From Parasphingorhabdus cellanae (GTDB taxonomy: Bacteria; Pseudomonadota; Alphaproteobacteria; Sphingomonadales; Sphingomonadaceae), in NCBI RefSeq assembly GCF_017498565.1, contig NZ_CP071794.1:2408001-2472000 (forward strand): a DNA stretch of 64,000 nucleotides, written 5' to 3'. The notes beneath the pieces were generated by a model. It saw only the letters and a list, made by a program, of their open reading frames with translations, ran no database searches and had not been told where the DNA came from. Below, in pieces: positions 16,757 through 26,413 of this stretch (its first letter is position 1; each line of letters opens with the position of its first letter). Position numbers and translations under genes: made by a program.

Positions 16757-17853
16757 GGTGCGGGGTGCAGCAGGTCGGTCAGCCCGCTGGTCTTGTGAGG
16801 CCCGACGAACAATTGTTCGACAATCCCTAAGCCTTCATGGCTGTGACCGCCGCTGGTCAGGACCGCGTCACTGAGCGCCTGAATATGGATGTAAAGCATG
16901 TCATGATCCGGCACATTGGCGAGATCGATTACATCATAAGCGGTCTCCAGCGGCCCGTGATCCATGCCATGTCCCCAGACCGGATGCATATAGCCGAGGC
17001 CGGACATATAGAAGGTTCGCGTCGCATCACCGGTGCGCGGTGTGATCGACAGCGTTCCGTCGGCGGCCGGCAGATCAATCTGCTTCACGCGCCGGGTGCC
17101 TGAATGATAGCTAAGGTCAAAGCTGGCTGGTTCGAATTCCTGTCGCGCACCGTCTATGGCATCAACCACGCCGCGCCGGTTCCACGGCAGGCCATCGCCG
17201 TCATCATTGCTGTGAAAGAAACAGGCGTGATTATTGAAATTGAGCGGCGTCCACAGCCACCAGAATTGCGGTAAGGCTCCGGCAGATGGGGGCTGCGATT
17301 CCGGTGAGCCGACCGGGCGGATGCCCCAGCTGCGATCCCGCGTACCGCGATGGGTTTCTGGTGAAAATACTATCTCCTGGCCAGCAACATGCAATGTCCC
17401 GGACCAGCCGCCATTTTGGGTCAGGCGGGTATAGTCCATGACCATGCGCGGTCCCTCGCGGCGGATGAAACGCGGTTCTTCAATCGGTGTATGGCGCGCG
17501 GTGAAGCGGATATCGGCTGTGATCGGGCTATCGTTATCGGTAACGATCAGGCGCAGTTCCTGCAATGGCTCGACAATCTCCACCGTGATTGGTCCGACGC
17601 TCAAATCCAGCCGCTCGCTGCCCATGCGTTTGGAGGCGCGCAGATTATGCTGCTGGCCGTCTATCGACACGCAAAAGGCGGCATCCATGATATCGAGCTG
17701 CGGATAGACGCCCAGGGCAGCGGCAAAGAAGATACTGCCGTCTGCGCTATAACCGTTGAAGAAATAGCGGTCGTAGAAATTTCGGTTGTCGCCGGACACC
17801 GCCATCGGCTCCGGCGTCTGGTGCAGCGGATAATCGTCGCCTTTGCTCAGCAT
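16753..17853 (-). CDS. Conserved protein of unknown function paired with the kinase
   Basis: The 366-residue protein has no signal peptide and no membrane segment. It is rich in beta-strand-like stretches with aromatic residues (PQFWWLWTPLNFNNHACFFH), which suggests a beta-sandwich or lipocalin-like (CrtC/AttH-type) fold. I recall this protein next to APH-type kinases in steroid- and hydrocarbon-degrading bacteria, but no activity is established. It is upstream of the kinase and overlaps it by ATGA. Confidence 0.65.
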   Translation of the reverse strand: MLSKGDDYPLHQTPEPMAVSGDNRNFYDRYFFNGYSADGSIFFAAALGVYPQLDIMDAAFCVSIDGQQHNLRASKRMGSERLDLSVGPITVEIVEPLQELRLIVTDNDSPITADIRFTARHTPIEEPRFIRREGPRMVMDYTRLTQNGGWSGTLHVAGQEIVFSPETHRGTRDRSWGIRPVGSPESQPPSAGALPQFWWLWTPLNFNNHACFFHSNDDGDGLPWNRRGVVDAIDGARQEFEPASFDLSYHSGTRRVKQIDLPAADGTLSITPRTGDATRTFYMSGLGYMHPVWGHGMDHGPLETAYDVIDLANVPDHDMLYIHIQALSDAVLTSGGHSHEGLGIVEQLFVGPHKTSGLTDLLHPAP

Positions 17854-17996
17854 GGGCCTATTCTCTCCTGATTTCTTTTCTTGCCATCATGGCGCGCCAT
17901 CCCGTTCTTGGCAAAGCAAAAGATGCTTGGACAGGAGGCGAAGTTTGCAAAGTGCACAGGGTCCTGTTGGGTTGTTAAGTCGGAGGCAGGTACGGC

Positions 17997-18016
17997 CAAA
18001 GTTCACACAATTCACA
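17997..18016 (+). repeat. 20-bp CAAAGTTCACA-N4-TCACA motif
   Basis: CAAAGTTCACACAATTCACA, followed by GGGTGTTTGCAGCCACCGCC and then a 77-bp element. The same 20-base follow-on recurs after the copy at 18394. Confidence 0.8.
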
Positions 18017-18036
18017 GGGTGTTTGCAGCCACCGCC

Positions 18037-18113
18037 GTGCTCCGCACTTGATGCGGAGCCCAGTGTAGACAGGCGCGACAGCCAACCTAGGCTCCGCATC
18101 AAGTGCGGAGCAC
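18037..18113. repeat. 77-bp palindromic element, copy 2
   Basis: GTGCTCCGCACTTGATGCGG opens it and CCGCATCAAGTGCGGAGCAC closes it. The inner part includes GTGTAGACAGGCGCGACAGC. Confidence 0.85.
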
Positions 18114-18157
18114 AAAACGGCAGCGACATTTGGCATCCTCGCGCTGAAAACGGGGGC

Positions 18158-18177
18158 CAAAGTTCACACACATCACG
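18158..18177 (+). repeat. 20-bp CAAAGTTCACA-N4-TCACA motif, last base changed
   Basis: CAAAGTTCACACACATCACG, preceded by ACGGGGGC and about 45 bases after the 77-bp element. Confidence 0.75.
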
Positions 18178-18277
18178 GGGTGTCGAAGGCGGCCGGCTGG
18201 TCCAGATTTTCGCACTAAGCGACGGAGAAAAAAGGGGGTTTTCGCTACCCATGTTCGTCCAATCCTTTCTAACCTGC

Positions 18278-18356
18278 CGTCATCCCAGCGCAAGCTGGGA
18301 TCTCTCTGTAATGCGCGCCCGGCCTTGAGGAGATCCCAGCTTGCGCTGGGATGACG
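18278..18356. repeat. About 80-bp REP-like double hairpin, copy 2
   Basis: CGTCATCCCAGCGCAAGCTG ... CCCAGCTTGCGCTGGGATGA: two hairpins in opposite orientation, related to 6835-6914. Confidence 0.85.
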
Positions 18357-18393
18357 ATGGAATTTGAGGGAGAATTCTCGCGTCGCGGGATTT

Positions 18394-18413
18394 CAAAGTT
18401 CACACATATCACA
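18394..18413 (+). repeat. 20-bp CAAAGTTCACA-N4-TCACA motif
   Basis: CAAAGTTCACACATATCACA, again followed by GGGTGTTTGCAGCC and a 77-bp element. Confidence 0.8.
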
Positions 18414-18433
18414 GGGTGTTTGCAGCCACCGCC

Positions 18434-18510
18434 GTGCTCCGCAGTTGATGCGGAGTCCAGTGTAGACGGGCGCGACAGCCATCCTAGGCTCCGCATCAAG
18501 TGCGGAGCAC
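18434..18510. repeat. 77-bp palindromic element, copy 3
   Basis: GTGCTCCGCAGTTGATGCGG to CCGCATCAAGTGCGGAGCAC. It is nearly identical to copy 2, and the flanks also match, which suggests a duplication of the block 17997-18177 into 18394-18574. Confidence 0.85.
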
Positions 18511-18554
18511 AAAACGGGGAGGACATTTGGCATCCTCGCGCTGACAACGGGGTC

Positions 18555-18574
18555 CAAAGTTCACACATATCACA
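18555..18574 (+). repeat. 20-bp CAAAGTTCACA-N4-TCACA motif
   Basis: CAAAGTTCACACATATCACA, identical to the copy at 18394. Confidence 0.8.
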
Positions 18575-18693
18575 GCCCCTACGCATGCATTTTTGCAAGA
18601 GCTTTGGTTTCTTTTCGCCGCACGCCACGTGGTCAAACATGAGCACTGATCCTGTTCAAAAAGCTGAGGGATAAAGTCGGTAATTTATCATAA

Positions 18694-19968
<1,275 letters not shown>

Positions 19969-19971
19969 CTA

Positions 19972-20478
19972 ATGAGCTATGATCTGATGGTATTTGAAGA
20001 AACAGTCGCTCCTCGAGAGCGCAGTGATTTTCTTGAATGGTTTCAGGCTCAAACTGAATGGTCTGAGTCACACGGCTATTCTGATTCTTTAGTTACCAGT
20101 CCATGTCTTCAAGAATGGTATGCTGCAATCACTGCGGAATATCCGAATATGAATGGTCCAGATATTTCGGACGATGATTTGGGTAATGCAAAGTTATCGG
20201 ACTACAGCATCGGTAAGGACGTCATTTACGCAGCATTTGCGTGGTCTGAGGCTGAAGAAGCATATCCGTTGGTTCGTCAGCTAGTGGTGAATCACAAAGT
20301 GGGGTTTTACGATGTTAGCGGAGATGAAGGCGACGGCGAAATATACTTTCCGGGCGATAAATTAAGAGATCCGTCGGGAGGAGCTTGGAGACAGATATCT
20401 TCGGAATTTCAAGCGACCCAACAGTCGGATGATAAAGTTAAGAGAAGTTTTTTCGACTTCTTTAGGAGAAAAAAATGA
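19972..20478 (+). CDS. Orphan 168-residue protein inside the TCA operon
   Basis: I do not assign a family. The soluble, acidic protein starts [10 protein letters not shown] and ends with the basic, phenylalanine-rich tail [11 protein letters not shown]. Its codon use (TTA, AGA, AGT, many A/T third positions) is visibly unlike mdh and sucD, which suggests recent acquisition. The start resembles some bacterial immunity-type or SMI-like proteins that begin MSYDL, but this is only a resemblance. It begins three bases after mdh and its end carries the AGGAG ribosome site and overlaps the sucD ATG, so it is well fitted into the operon. Confidence 0.7.
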   Translation: MSYDLMVFEETVAPRERSDFLEWFQAQTEWSESHGYSDSLVTSPCLQEWYAAITAEYPNMNGPDISDDDLGNAKLSDYSIGKDVIYAAFAWSEAEEAYPLVRQLVVNHKVGFYDVSGDEGDGEIYFPGDKLRDPSGGAWRQISSEFQATQQSDDKVKRSFFDFFRRKK

Positions 20479-21365
20479 GTATTTTAATCGACAAAAACAC
20501 CAAAGTTATCACCCAAGGCATGACCGGCAATACCGGCACATTCCATACCGAACAGGCTTTGGCTTATGGAACACAAATGGTCGCAGGTGTGACCCCCGGC
20601 AAGGGCGGGACGACCCATATTGGTCTGCCGAACTACGACACGGTGGCTGAAGCCAAAGACGCAACCGGTGCGACTGCCTCAGTGGTTTATGTGCCGCCGC
20701 CATTTGCTGCGGACTCCATTCTCGAAGCGATTGATGCCGAGATTGAACTGATCGTTGCGATTACCGAAGGCGTTCCGGTGCTCGACATGGTGCGGGTGAA
20801 GCGGGCGCTACAAGGTTCCAAGTCGCGTCTGATCGGCCCGAACTGCCCCGGCGTTTTGACCCCTGATGAATGCAAGATCGGCATCATGCCCGGCAGCATT
20901 TTCAAGAAAGGCTCGGTCGGCGTTGTTTCGCGGTCCGGTACGCTCACCTATGAAGCGGTGCATCAGACGACGGCGGTTGGCCTTGGCCAGACCACAGCGG
21001 TCGGCATTGGCGGTGACCCGGTCAACGGCACCAACTTTATCGACGTGCTCGAGCTTTTCCTCGCGGATGACGACACCAAGTCGATCATCATGATCGGCGA
21101 AATTGGCGGCAGCGCGGAAGAAGAAGCCGCGCAGTTTATCGCGGACGAAGCCAAAAAAGGCCGCAGCAAGCCGATGGTTGGCTTTATCGCTGGCCTCACG
21201 GCGCCTCCGGGCCGCCGCATGGGCCACGCAGGCGCGATTGTTTCCGGCGGTCAGGGCGGCGCGGAAGACAAGATCGCAGCGATGGAAGCGGCCGGCATTC
21301 GCGTGTCCCCATCACCAAGCGAATTGGGCACGACGCTCGACGCGATGCTGAAGGAAACGGTCTAG
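20475..21365 (+). CDS. sucD: Succinyl-CoA synthetase, alpha subunit
   Basis: The 296-residue alpha subunit binds CoA through a Rossmann-type domain ([20 protein letters not shown]) and carries the phosphohistidine in the C-terminal [30 protein letters not shown] is also diagnostic. It forms succinate and ATP or GTP from succinyl-CoA together with the beta subunit. The beta subunit gene sucC, often directly upstream, is absent here. The gene starts inside the end of the 168-residue orphan. Confidence 0.97.
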   Translation: MSILIDKNTKVITQGMTGNTGTFHTEQALAYGTQMVAGVTPGKGGTTHIGLPNYDTVAEAKDATGATASVVYVPPPFAADSILEAIDAEIELIVAITEGVPVLDMVRVKRALQGSKSRLIGPNCPGVLTPDECKIGIMPGSIFKKGSVGVVSRSGTLTYEAVHQTTAVGLGQTTAVGIGGDPVNGTNFIDVLELFLADDDTKSIIMIGEIGGSAEEEAAQFIADEAKKGRSKPMVGFIAGLTAPPGRRMGHAGAIVSGGQGGAEDKIAAMEAAGIRVSPSPSELGTTLDAMLKETV

Positions 21366-21383
21366 AATATTTGGAAAATAATT

Positions 21384-21448
21384 GTGTCCCCGCGCAGGCG
21401 GGGACCTCCTCGAAATCGGAGCAAAGATTCCCGCCTTCGCGGGAACAC
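21384..21448. repeat. Left palindrome pair of GIY-YIG cassette A
   Basis: GTCCCCGCGCAGGCGGGGAC and ATTCCCGCCTTCGCGGGAA are two REP-like hairpins in tandem, immediately upstream of the GIY-YIG gene at 21466. Confidence 0.8.
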
Positions 21449-21465
21449 AGGAAGGCGGGATGGCA

Positions 21466-21759
21466 ATGTTAAAACCCGGATTTGTCTACATGATGGCAAA
21501 TCGAAGAAACGGTCCGATCTACATTGGTTCTACCAGCGATCTGATCCAAAGGGTTTATCAACATCGTAACCGTTTGATCGAAGGGTTTACGAAGACATAT
21601 CATTGCTGCTTGCTGGTTTGGTTCAAAGCATATGACGATATTCAAGAAGCGCGAGATGCAGAGCGGCGAATGAAAAAGTGGAACAGGCCTTGGAAGATAA
21701 AGCGGATTGAGAATGGAAATCCAGATTGGCGAGATCTTTGGCCTGATATTATTGCGTAG
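21466..21759 (+). CDS. GIY-YIG single-domain endonuclease, copy A
   Basis: The 97-residue protein is a stand-alone GIY-YIG nuclease domain of the UvrC/YhbQ type. It has GFVYMM and IYIGSTSDLIQRVYQHR as the GIY and YIG strands with the catalytic Arg, then EARDAERRMKKW with the catalytic Glu, and a final N in NPDWRDLW. Family members cleave DNA in phage introns, repair and restriction. I chose ATG 21466 (MLKPG...) because AGGAAGG is then ten bases away; the ATG at 21460 is also possible. The gene is inserted between sucD and sucA, with REP-like hairpins on both sides, and closely resembles copy B at 26103. Confidence 0.85.
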   Translation: MLKPGFVYMMANRRNGPIYIGSTSDLIQRVYQHRNRLIEGFTKTYHCCLLVWFKAYDDIQEARDAERRMKKWNRPWKIKRIENGNPDWRDLWPDIIA

Positions 21760-21762
21760 CTA

Positions 21763-21829
21763 TATTCCCGCAAAGGTGGGAATTTGTTGCGTTGACCGGT
21801 AAAAGATTCCCGCCTTCGCGGGAATACAA
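21763..21829. repeat. Right palindrome pair of GIY-YIG cassette A
   Basis: TATTCCCGCAAAGGTGGGAA and GATTCCCGCCTTCGCGGGAA, the second almost the same as the inner left hairpin. Confidence 0.75.
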
Positions 21830-21852
21830 GCAAGATAAAGCGGATCAAGATT

Positions 21853-24633
21853 ATGGGTTTTGAAAATCAGGAATTCGGCGTTGGTTCTGAACCAGAACAA
21901 GGCCCCAGCTGGCAAAAGAAACATTGGCCGATTGATGACGCCGATGAGCTGAACAGCGCGCTTGATCCCACGCAAATGGGGATCGAGATCAAGGCGGCTG
22001 CGACGAAATCCGGCAAGTCCATGTCCGATGCCGAAGTAGCCCTCGCGGCGGAGAAATCGATCCGCGCGATGATGCTGATCCGCACCTATCGGGTGCGCGG
22101 GCATCTCGGCGCCAATCTCGATCCGCTTGGCCTGTCAAAGCTGGAAGAGCCCGCTGACCTGACCCCCGAATTTCATGGCTTCAAGGCGGATGAGCTCGAC
22201 AAGCCCGTCTATCTGGGGGGCGTATTGGGTTTTGATACCGCCTCGATCAAGGAAATCGAAGCGGTGCTACGCGCCAATTATTGCGGTTCGGTTGGTCTGG
22301 AATATATGCATATTTCCGACACCGACGAACGCCGCTTCCTGCAGGACCGGATGGAGGGCAAGGACGCCGCGATCCAGTTTACGCCGGAAGGCAAGAAAGC
22401 GATCCTCAACAAGGTGATCGAGGGCGAGGAATATGAAAATTTCCTCGGCAAGAAATATGTCGGGACCAAGCGTTTCGGCCTCGATGGCGGCGAAGCGATG
22501 CTGCCGGCGCTGGAAAATGTCATCAAATATGGCGGCCAGTCGGGTGTGCGCGATATTGTCTATGGCATGGCCCATCGCGGGCGTTTGAACATCTTGGCCA
22601 ATGTGATGGCCAAGCCTTACAAGGTCATCTTTCACGAATTTCACGGCGGCTCGGCCAACCCGGATGAAGTGGGCGGCTCTGGCGATGTGAAATATCATCT
22701 CGGCACCTCCACTGACCGCGAATTTGATGGCATCAACGTACACATGAGCCTTGTGCCCAATCCATCGCATCTCGAGGCGGTGGACCCGGTGGTGCTCGGC
22801 AAGGTTCGCGCGCAGCAAGTGGCGCGCGATGACCTGACCAAGCATGAGCAGGTCTTGCCCGTGCTCATCCATGGCGATGCGGCCTTTGCAGGGCAGGGCA
22901 TAGTCTGGGAATGTCTCGGCTTTTCCGGCATTCGCGGCTATAATACCGGCGGGTGCATCCATTTCGTGATCAACAACCAGATCGGTTTCACGACCAGCCC
23001 GCAATTTGCGCGCAGCTCGCCTTATCCAAGCGACGTGGCGAAAGGCGTGCAGGCGCCGATTTTCCACGTCAACGGCGATGATCCCGAAGCGGTGACCTTT
23101 GCCTGCAAAATCGCAATCGAATTCCGTCAGCGCTTTGGCCGCGATATCGTCATCGACATGTGGTGTTATCGCCGCTTCGGCCATAATGAGGGCGACGAAC
23201 CCAGTTTCACGCAACCGATTATGTATGCCGCGATTAAGAAGCATCCGAAGGTCAGCAAGCTTTACGAAGCGCGGCTGATTGAGGAAGGCGTGATCGATGC
23301 GGATTGGGGAACCAAGACCCGCAAGGCTTTTGCTGACCATCTCGAAGGCGAATTCAAGGCGGCGGATGATTATGAACCGGATAAAGCCGACTGGTTTGGT
23401 GGCCGATGGCAGGGCCTGCATATTCCCGCGGACCCGGAAACAGCACGGCGCAACGTCGAAACGGCGATTGATCCCAAATTGTTCGAAAGTTTGGGACGGA
23501 CATTGACGACGGTTCCCGACAGCCACAAGATTCACAAAACACTGGGCCGCGTCCTTAGTGCGAAAGCCAAGATGTTTGGAACGGGCGAAAATTTCGACTG
23601 GGCGACTGGTGAAGCGTTGGCTTATGGTTCATTGGTTGCCGAGGGCTATAATGTCCGCCTGTCCGGTCAGGATAGTGGTCGCGGAACATTTTCACAGCGC
23701 CATGCCGTCTGGGTCGATCAGGAAACGGAAGAAAAATATGTGCCGCTCAGCACTGTGCCGCATGGCCGGTTTGAAGTGCTCGACAGCCCGCTGTCCGAAT
23801 ATGGCGTGCTCGGTTTTGAATATGGCTATGCCGGTGCCGACCCGAAAACACTGGTGCTATGGGAAGCGCAATTTGGTGATTTCGCCAATGGCGCACAGAT
23901 CATGATCGATCAGTTTATCGCGTCGGGCGAAGCCAAATGGCTGCGCGCCAATGGCCTCGTGATGCTGCTTCCGCATGGCTATGAAGGGCAGGGCCCTGAG
24001 CATAGCAGCGCGCGGCTGGAACGCTTCCTGCAACTGTGCGCGCAGGATAATATTCAGGTCGCGAATATCACCACCCCGGCCAATTATTTCCACGTATTGC
24101 GCCGCCAGATGCTGCGCAGTTTCCGCAAGCCTTTGGTCATCATGACGCCCAAATCGCTGCTCCGCCACAAGATGGCCGTGTCGAGCGCCGAGGAATTTCA
24201 GGGCGACCATCATTTCATGCGGATCAAGTCGGACACCAATCCGCCCGCGGACAAGGATATCAAACGGCTCGTATTGTGCTCCGGCAAGGTCGCTTATGAC
24301 CTGATCGAAGCGCGTGATGCCGCCAAGGATAAGAATACGGCGATTGTGCGGATCGAGCAGCTTTATCCCTTCCCGGCCGAACCCCTCGTGGTGCGCCTCA
24401 AGCGGATGAAAAATCTCGAAACTCTGGTTTGGGCACAGGAAGAGCCAAAAAATAATGGCAGCTGGGACTTTGTCCGGCCTTATTTGGAGGATTGTCTGGC
24501 CGAAGCGAAGGTCGGACCAAGTGATCCCGTTTATGCTGGGCGCGTGGCATCTGCCTCGCCCGCTACAGGATTGGCTTCGCGGCATAAAGAGCAGCAGGAC
24601 AGATTGATTGCCGAGGCTTTGGGGCATGGTTGA
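21853..24633 (+). CDS. sucA: 2-oxoglutarate dehydrogenase E1 component
   Basis: The 926-residue thiamine diphosphate enzyme decarboxylates 2-oxoglutarate and passes the succinyl group to the lipoyl domain of SucB. Landmarks are RVRGHLGANLDPLGL, the substrate-handling GMAHRGRLNILANVMAKPY, VNGDDPEAVTFA with the cofactor site, the FGHNEGDEPSFTQP motif, and the C-terminal KNNGSWDFVRPYLE. Length fits the alphaproteobacterial enzyme. It is separated from sucD by the GIY-YIG cassette and from sucB by a 77-bp element. Confidence 0.97.
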   Translation: MGFENQEFGVGSEPEQGPSWQKKHWPIDDADELNSALDPTQMGIEIKAAATKSGKSMSDAEVALAAEKSIRAMMLIRTYRVRGHLGANLDPLGLSKLEEPADLTPEFHGFKADELDKPVYLGGVLGFDTASIKEIEAVLRANYCGSVGLEYMHISDTDERRFLQDRMEGKDAAIQFTPEGKKAILNKVIEGEEYENFLGKKYVGTKRFGLDGGEAMLPALENVIKYGGQSGVRDIVYGMAHRGRLNILANVMAKPYKVIFHEFHGGSANPDEVGGSGDVKYHLGTSTDREFDGINVHMSLVPNPSHLEAVDPVVLGKVRAQQVARDDLTKHEQVLPVLIHGDAAFAGQGIVWECLGFSGIRGYNTGGCIHFVINNQIGFTTSPQFARSSPYPSDVAKGVQAPIFHVNGDDPEAVTFACKIAIEFRQRFGRDIVIDMWCYRRFGHNEGDEPSFTQPIMYAAIKKHPKVSKLYEARLIEEGVIDADWGTKTRKAFADHLEGEFKAADDYEPDKADWFGGRWQGLHIPADPETARRNVETAIDPKLFESLGRTLTTVPDSHKIHKTLGRVLSAKAKMFGTGENFDWATGEALAYGSLVAEGYNVRLSGQDSGRGTFSQRHAVWVDQETEEKYVPLSTVPHGRFEVLDSPLSEYGVLGFEYGYAGADPKTLVLWEAQFGDFANGAQIMIDQFIASGEAKWLRANGLVMLLPHGYEGQGPEHSSARLERFLQLCAQDNIQVANITTPANYFHVLRRQMLRSFRKPLVIMTPKSLLRHKMAVSSAEEFQGDHHFMRIKSDTNPPADKDIKRLVLCSGKVAYDLIEARDAAKDKNTAIVRIEQLYPFPAEPLVVRLKRMKNLETLVWAQEEPKNNGSWDFVRPYLEDCLAEAKVGPSDPVYAGRVASASPATGLASRHKEQQDRLIAEALGHG

Positions 24634-24647
24634 TAAAACAGAGCAAC

Positions 24648-24724
24648 GTGCTCCGCACTTGATGCGGAGCCCAGTATGGAACGGCGTGACAGCCACCCTA
24701 AGCTCCGCATCAAGTGCGGAGCAC
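24648..24724. repeat. 77-bp palindromic element, copy 4, between sucA and sucB
   Basis: GTGCTCCGCACTTGATGCGG to CCGCATCAAGTGCGGAGCAC. It fills most of the 111-base gap between two genes of one complex, so it is likely transcribed as a large hairpin. Confidence 0.85.
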
Positions 24725-24744
24725 AGCGTTAATAGGATTGAAAA

Positions 24745-26010
24745 ATGGCAACAGATGTAAAAGTCCCCGTATTGGGCGAATCGATTACCGAAGCGACCTT
24801 GGGTGAATGGCTCAAGCAGCCCGGTGATGCGGTCGATGCAGACGAGCCCATTGCGAGCCTGGAAACCGACAAGGTAGCTCTCGAAGTGCCAGCGCCTGAA
24901 GCGGGAACGCTGGGCGAGCATCTTGTTGCAGTGGGTGACACCGTGGAAGTCGGCGCTATTATCGCGAAGATTGAAGCGGGCGGTGGAAAAGCAAAAGCCG
25001 CTGGAACCGATCCCAAGAAAAGCACCGAACCCACCGATCCGCCGACAAAAACCGCAGACAGCGCCGATGCTGCGAAAGAACGCCAGGACGATCCGGCATC
25101 GTCGATCACATTGTCACCAGCAGTCCGCCGTCTGGTGCTTGAGCATGGCGTCGACCCCAGCAAGATTAAAGGCACCGGCAAAGATGGCCGCCTGACCAAA
25201 GATGATGTCGAGCAATATGTGAAAAATGGTGCCGAGGCGCCGTTGGTTGAGAAGGGCACGGCCAAAGGCGCCGAGGTTCCGACCACCGCGCCAGCAGCCG
25301 GCGGCACTCGTAATGAAGAGCGCGTGCGGATGACCCGTCTGCGCCAGACCGTCGCCAAGCGTCTCAAAGAAGCGCAGGATACGGCGGCCCTGCTGACGAC
25401 CTTTAACGATGTCGACATGACTGCGGTGATGGAAACACGCAGCAAATATAAAGAGCTGTTTGCCAAAAAACATGGTGTGAAGCTGGGCTTCATGGGTTTC
25501 TTCGCCAAAGCCGCATGCCTCGCGCTGAAAGATGTGCCGTCGGTCAACGCGCAGATTGATGGCGATGAGATTGTCTATCATGACTATGTCGATATTTCGG
25601 TTGCGGTGAGCGCGCCCAATGGTCTGGTGGTTCCCGTGATCCGCAATGCCGAAACGATGAGCTTTGCCGATGTCGAGAACACAATCGGCGATTTCGGCAA
25701 GCGCGCCAAAGACGGCACGCTGACCATGGCGGATATGAAAGGTGGCACGTTCACAATCTCGAACGGCGGCGTATTCGGATCGCTGATGTCGACCCCGATT
25801 ATCAACCCGCCGCAGTCGGCAGTGCTTGGTTTGCACCGGATCGAGCAACGCCCGGTTGTGATGCCGGATGGCTCGATCGAAGCGCGTCCGATGATGTATC
25901 TCGCGCTGAGCTATGATCACCGTCTGATCGATGGCCGGGAGGCGGTGACCTTCCTGGTGCGGATCAAGGAAGCAATTGAAGACCCCACGCGGCTTTTGAT
26001 TGATTTGTAA
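24745..26010 (+). CDS. sucB: Dihydrolipoyllysine succinyltransferase (E2 of the 2-oxoglutarate complex)
   Basis: The 421-residue core protein has an N-terminal lipoyl domain with the lipoylated Lys in [13 protein letters not shown] (about residue 43). A charged linker follows, then the peripheral subunit-binding domain [20 protein letters not shown]. The catalytic domain ends with the His/Asp motif [14 protein letters not shown]. It transfers succinyl from SucA to CoA. Confidence 0.97.
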   Translation: MATDVKVPVLGESITEATLGEWLKQPGDAVDADEPIASLETDKVALEVPAPEAGTLGEHLVAVGDTVEVGAIIAKIEAGGGKAKAAGTDPKKSTEPTDPPTKTADSADAAKERQDDPASSITLSPAVRRLVLEHGVDPSKIKGTGKDGRLTKDDVEQYVKNGAEAPLVEKGTAKGAEVPTTAPAAGGTRNEERVRMTRLRQTVAKRLKEAQDTAALLTTFNDVDMTAVMETRSKYKELFAKKHGVKLGFMGFFAKAACLALKDVPSVNAQIDGDEIVYHDYVDISVAVSAPNGLVVPVIRNAETMSFADVENTIGDFGKRAKDGTLTMADMKGGTFTISNGGVFGSLMSTPIINPPQSAVLGLHRIEQRPVVMPDGSIEARPMMYLALSYDHRLIDGREAVTFLVRIKEAIEDPTRLLIDL

Positions 26011-26023
26011 GTTTTGGCGAAAT

Positions 26024-26052
26024 GTGCTCCGGGCGAAGACCCGGAGCCCAGG
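26024..26052. repeat. Left 29-bp inverted repeat of GIY-YIG cassette B
   Basis: GTGCTCCGGGCGAAGACCCG and nine more bases. It is internally a hairpin (CTCCGGG/CCCGGAG) and exactly complementary to 26372-26400. Confidence 0.9.
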
Positions 26053-26102
26053 ATGGATCAGGATAACGGAGAATAAATACGAAACCGGGATTTGTTTACC
26101 TG

Positions 26103-26366
26103 ATGGCAAAAAAGCGGAACGGGACCACTTATTTGGGTGTTACCAGCAATCTAGTCCAGCGCGCCTATCAGCATAGAAACGGATTGATAGAGGGCTTCTC
26201 AAAAGACAATGAATGCAAAATGCTTGTCTGGTACGAAGCCTATGATGATTTGGAAGAAGCAAGACGCCGGGAACGGCAAATGAAGAAATGGAAAAGGGAA
26301 TGGAAACTGGAACTGATTGAAAAGAACAATCCGCAATGGAAAGATCTTTTTGATACGTTGCTTTAA
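26103..26366 (+). CDS. GIY-YIG single-domain endonuclease, copy B, start possibly lost
   Basis: The 87-residue frame has NGTTYLGVTSNLVQRAYQHR, EARRRERQMKKW and NPQWKDLF, matching copy A closely. Codons just upstream of the ATG at 26103 read KPGFVYL, the same first strand (GIY part) as in copy A, but the codon equivalent to the copy A start is ACG or AAT rather than ATG. Translation from 26103 would omit this strand and probably inactivate the nuclease; a non-ATG start or decay are the alternatives. The gene is between sucB and lpdA and is flanked by a perfect 29-bp inverted repeat. Confidence 0.75.
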   Translation: MAKKRNGTTYLGVTSNLVQRAYQHRNGLIEGFSKDNECKMLVWYEAYDDLEEARRRERQMKKWKREWKLELIEKNNPQWKDLFDTLL

Positions 26367-26371
26367 ACCAC

Positions 26372-26400
26372 CCTGGGCTCCGGGTCTTCGCCCGGAGCAC
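26372..26400. repeat. Right 29-bp inverted repeat of GIY-YIG cassette B
   Basis: CCTGGGCTCCGGGTCTTCGC and nine more bases; the exact inverted complement of 26024-26052. The lpdA ATG follows 13 bases later. Confidence 0.9.
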
Positions 26401-26413
26401 GAAGGAGTAAGTA

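Noticed and set aside
6587..18574. CRISPR array as explanation of the 20-bp repeats
   Set aside because: Spacing is irregular, copies are separated by other repeat families and even by 11 kb, and no cas genes are present.
18269..18646. Open frames in the 18-kb repeat block
   Set aside because: They are translations of the repeated elements, including the same peptide from two copies; no evidence of coding.
22267..23535. Long antisense frame over sucA
   Set aside because: It lies opposite a highly conserved enzyme gene; long antisense frames are expected from codon bias and the translation has no family motifs.
25114..26109. Antisense frame over sucB
   Set aside because: Mirror of the E2 gene; histidine- and arginine-rich translation without domain features.
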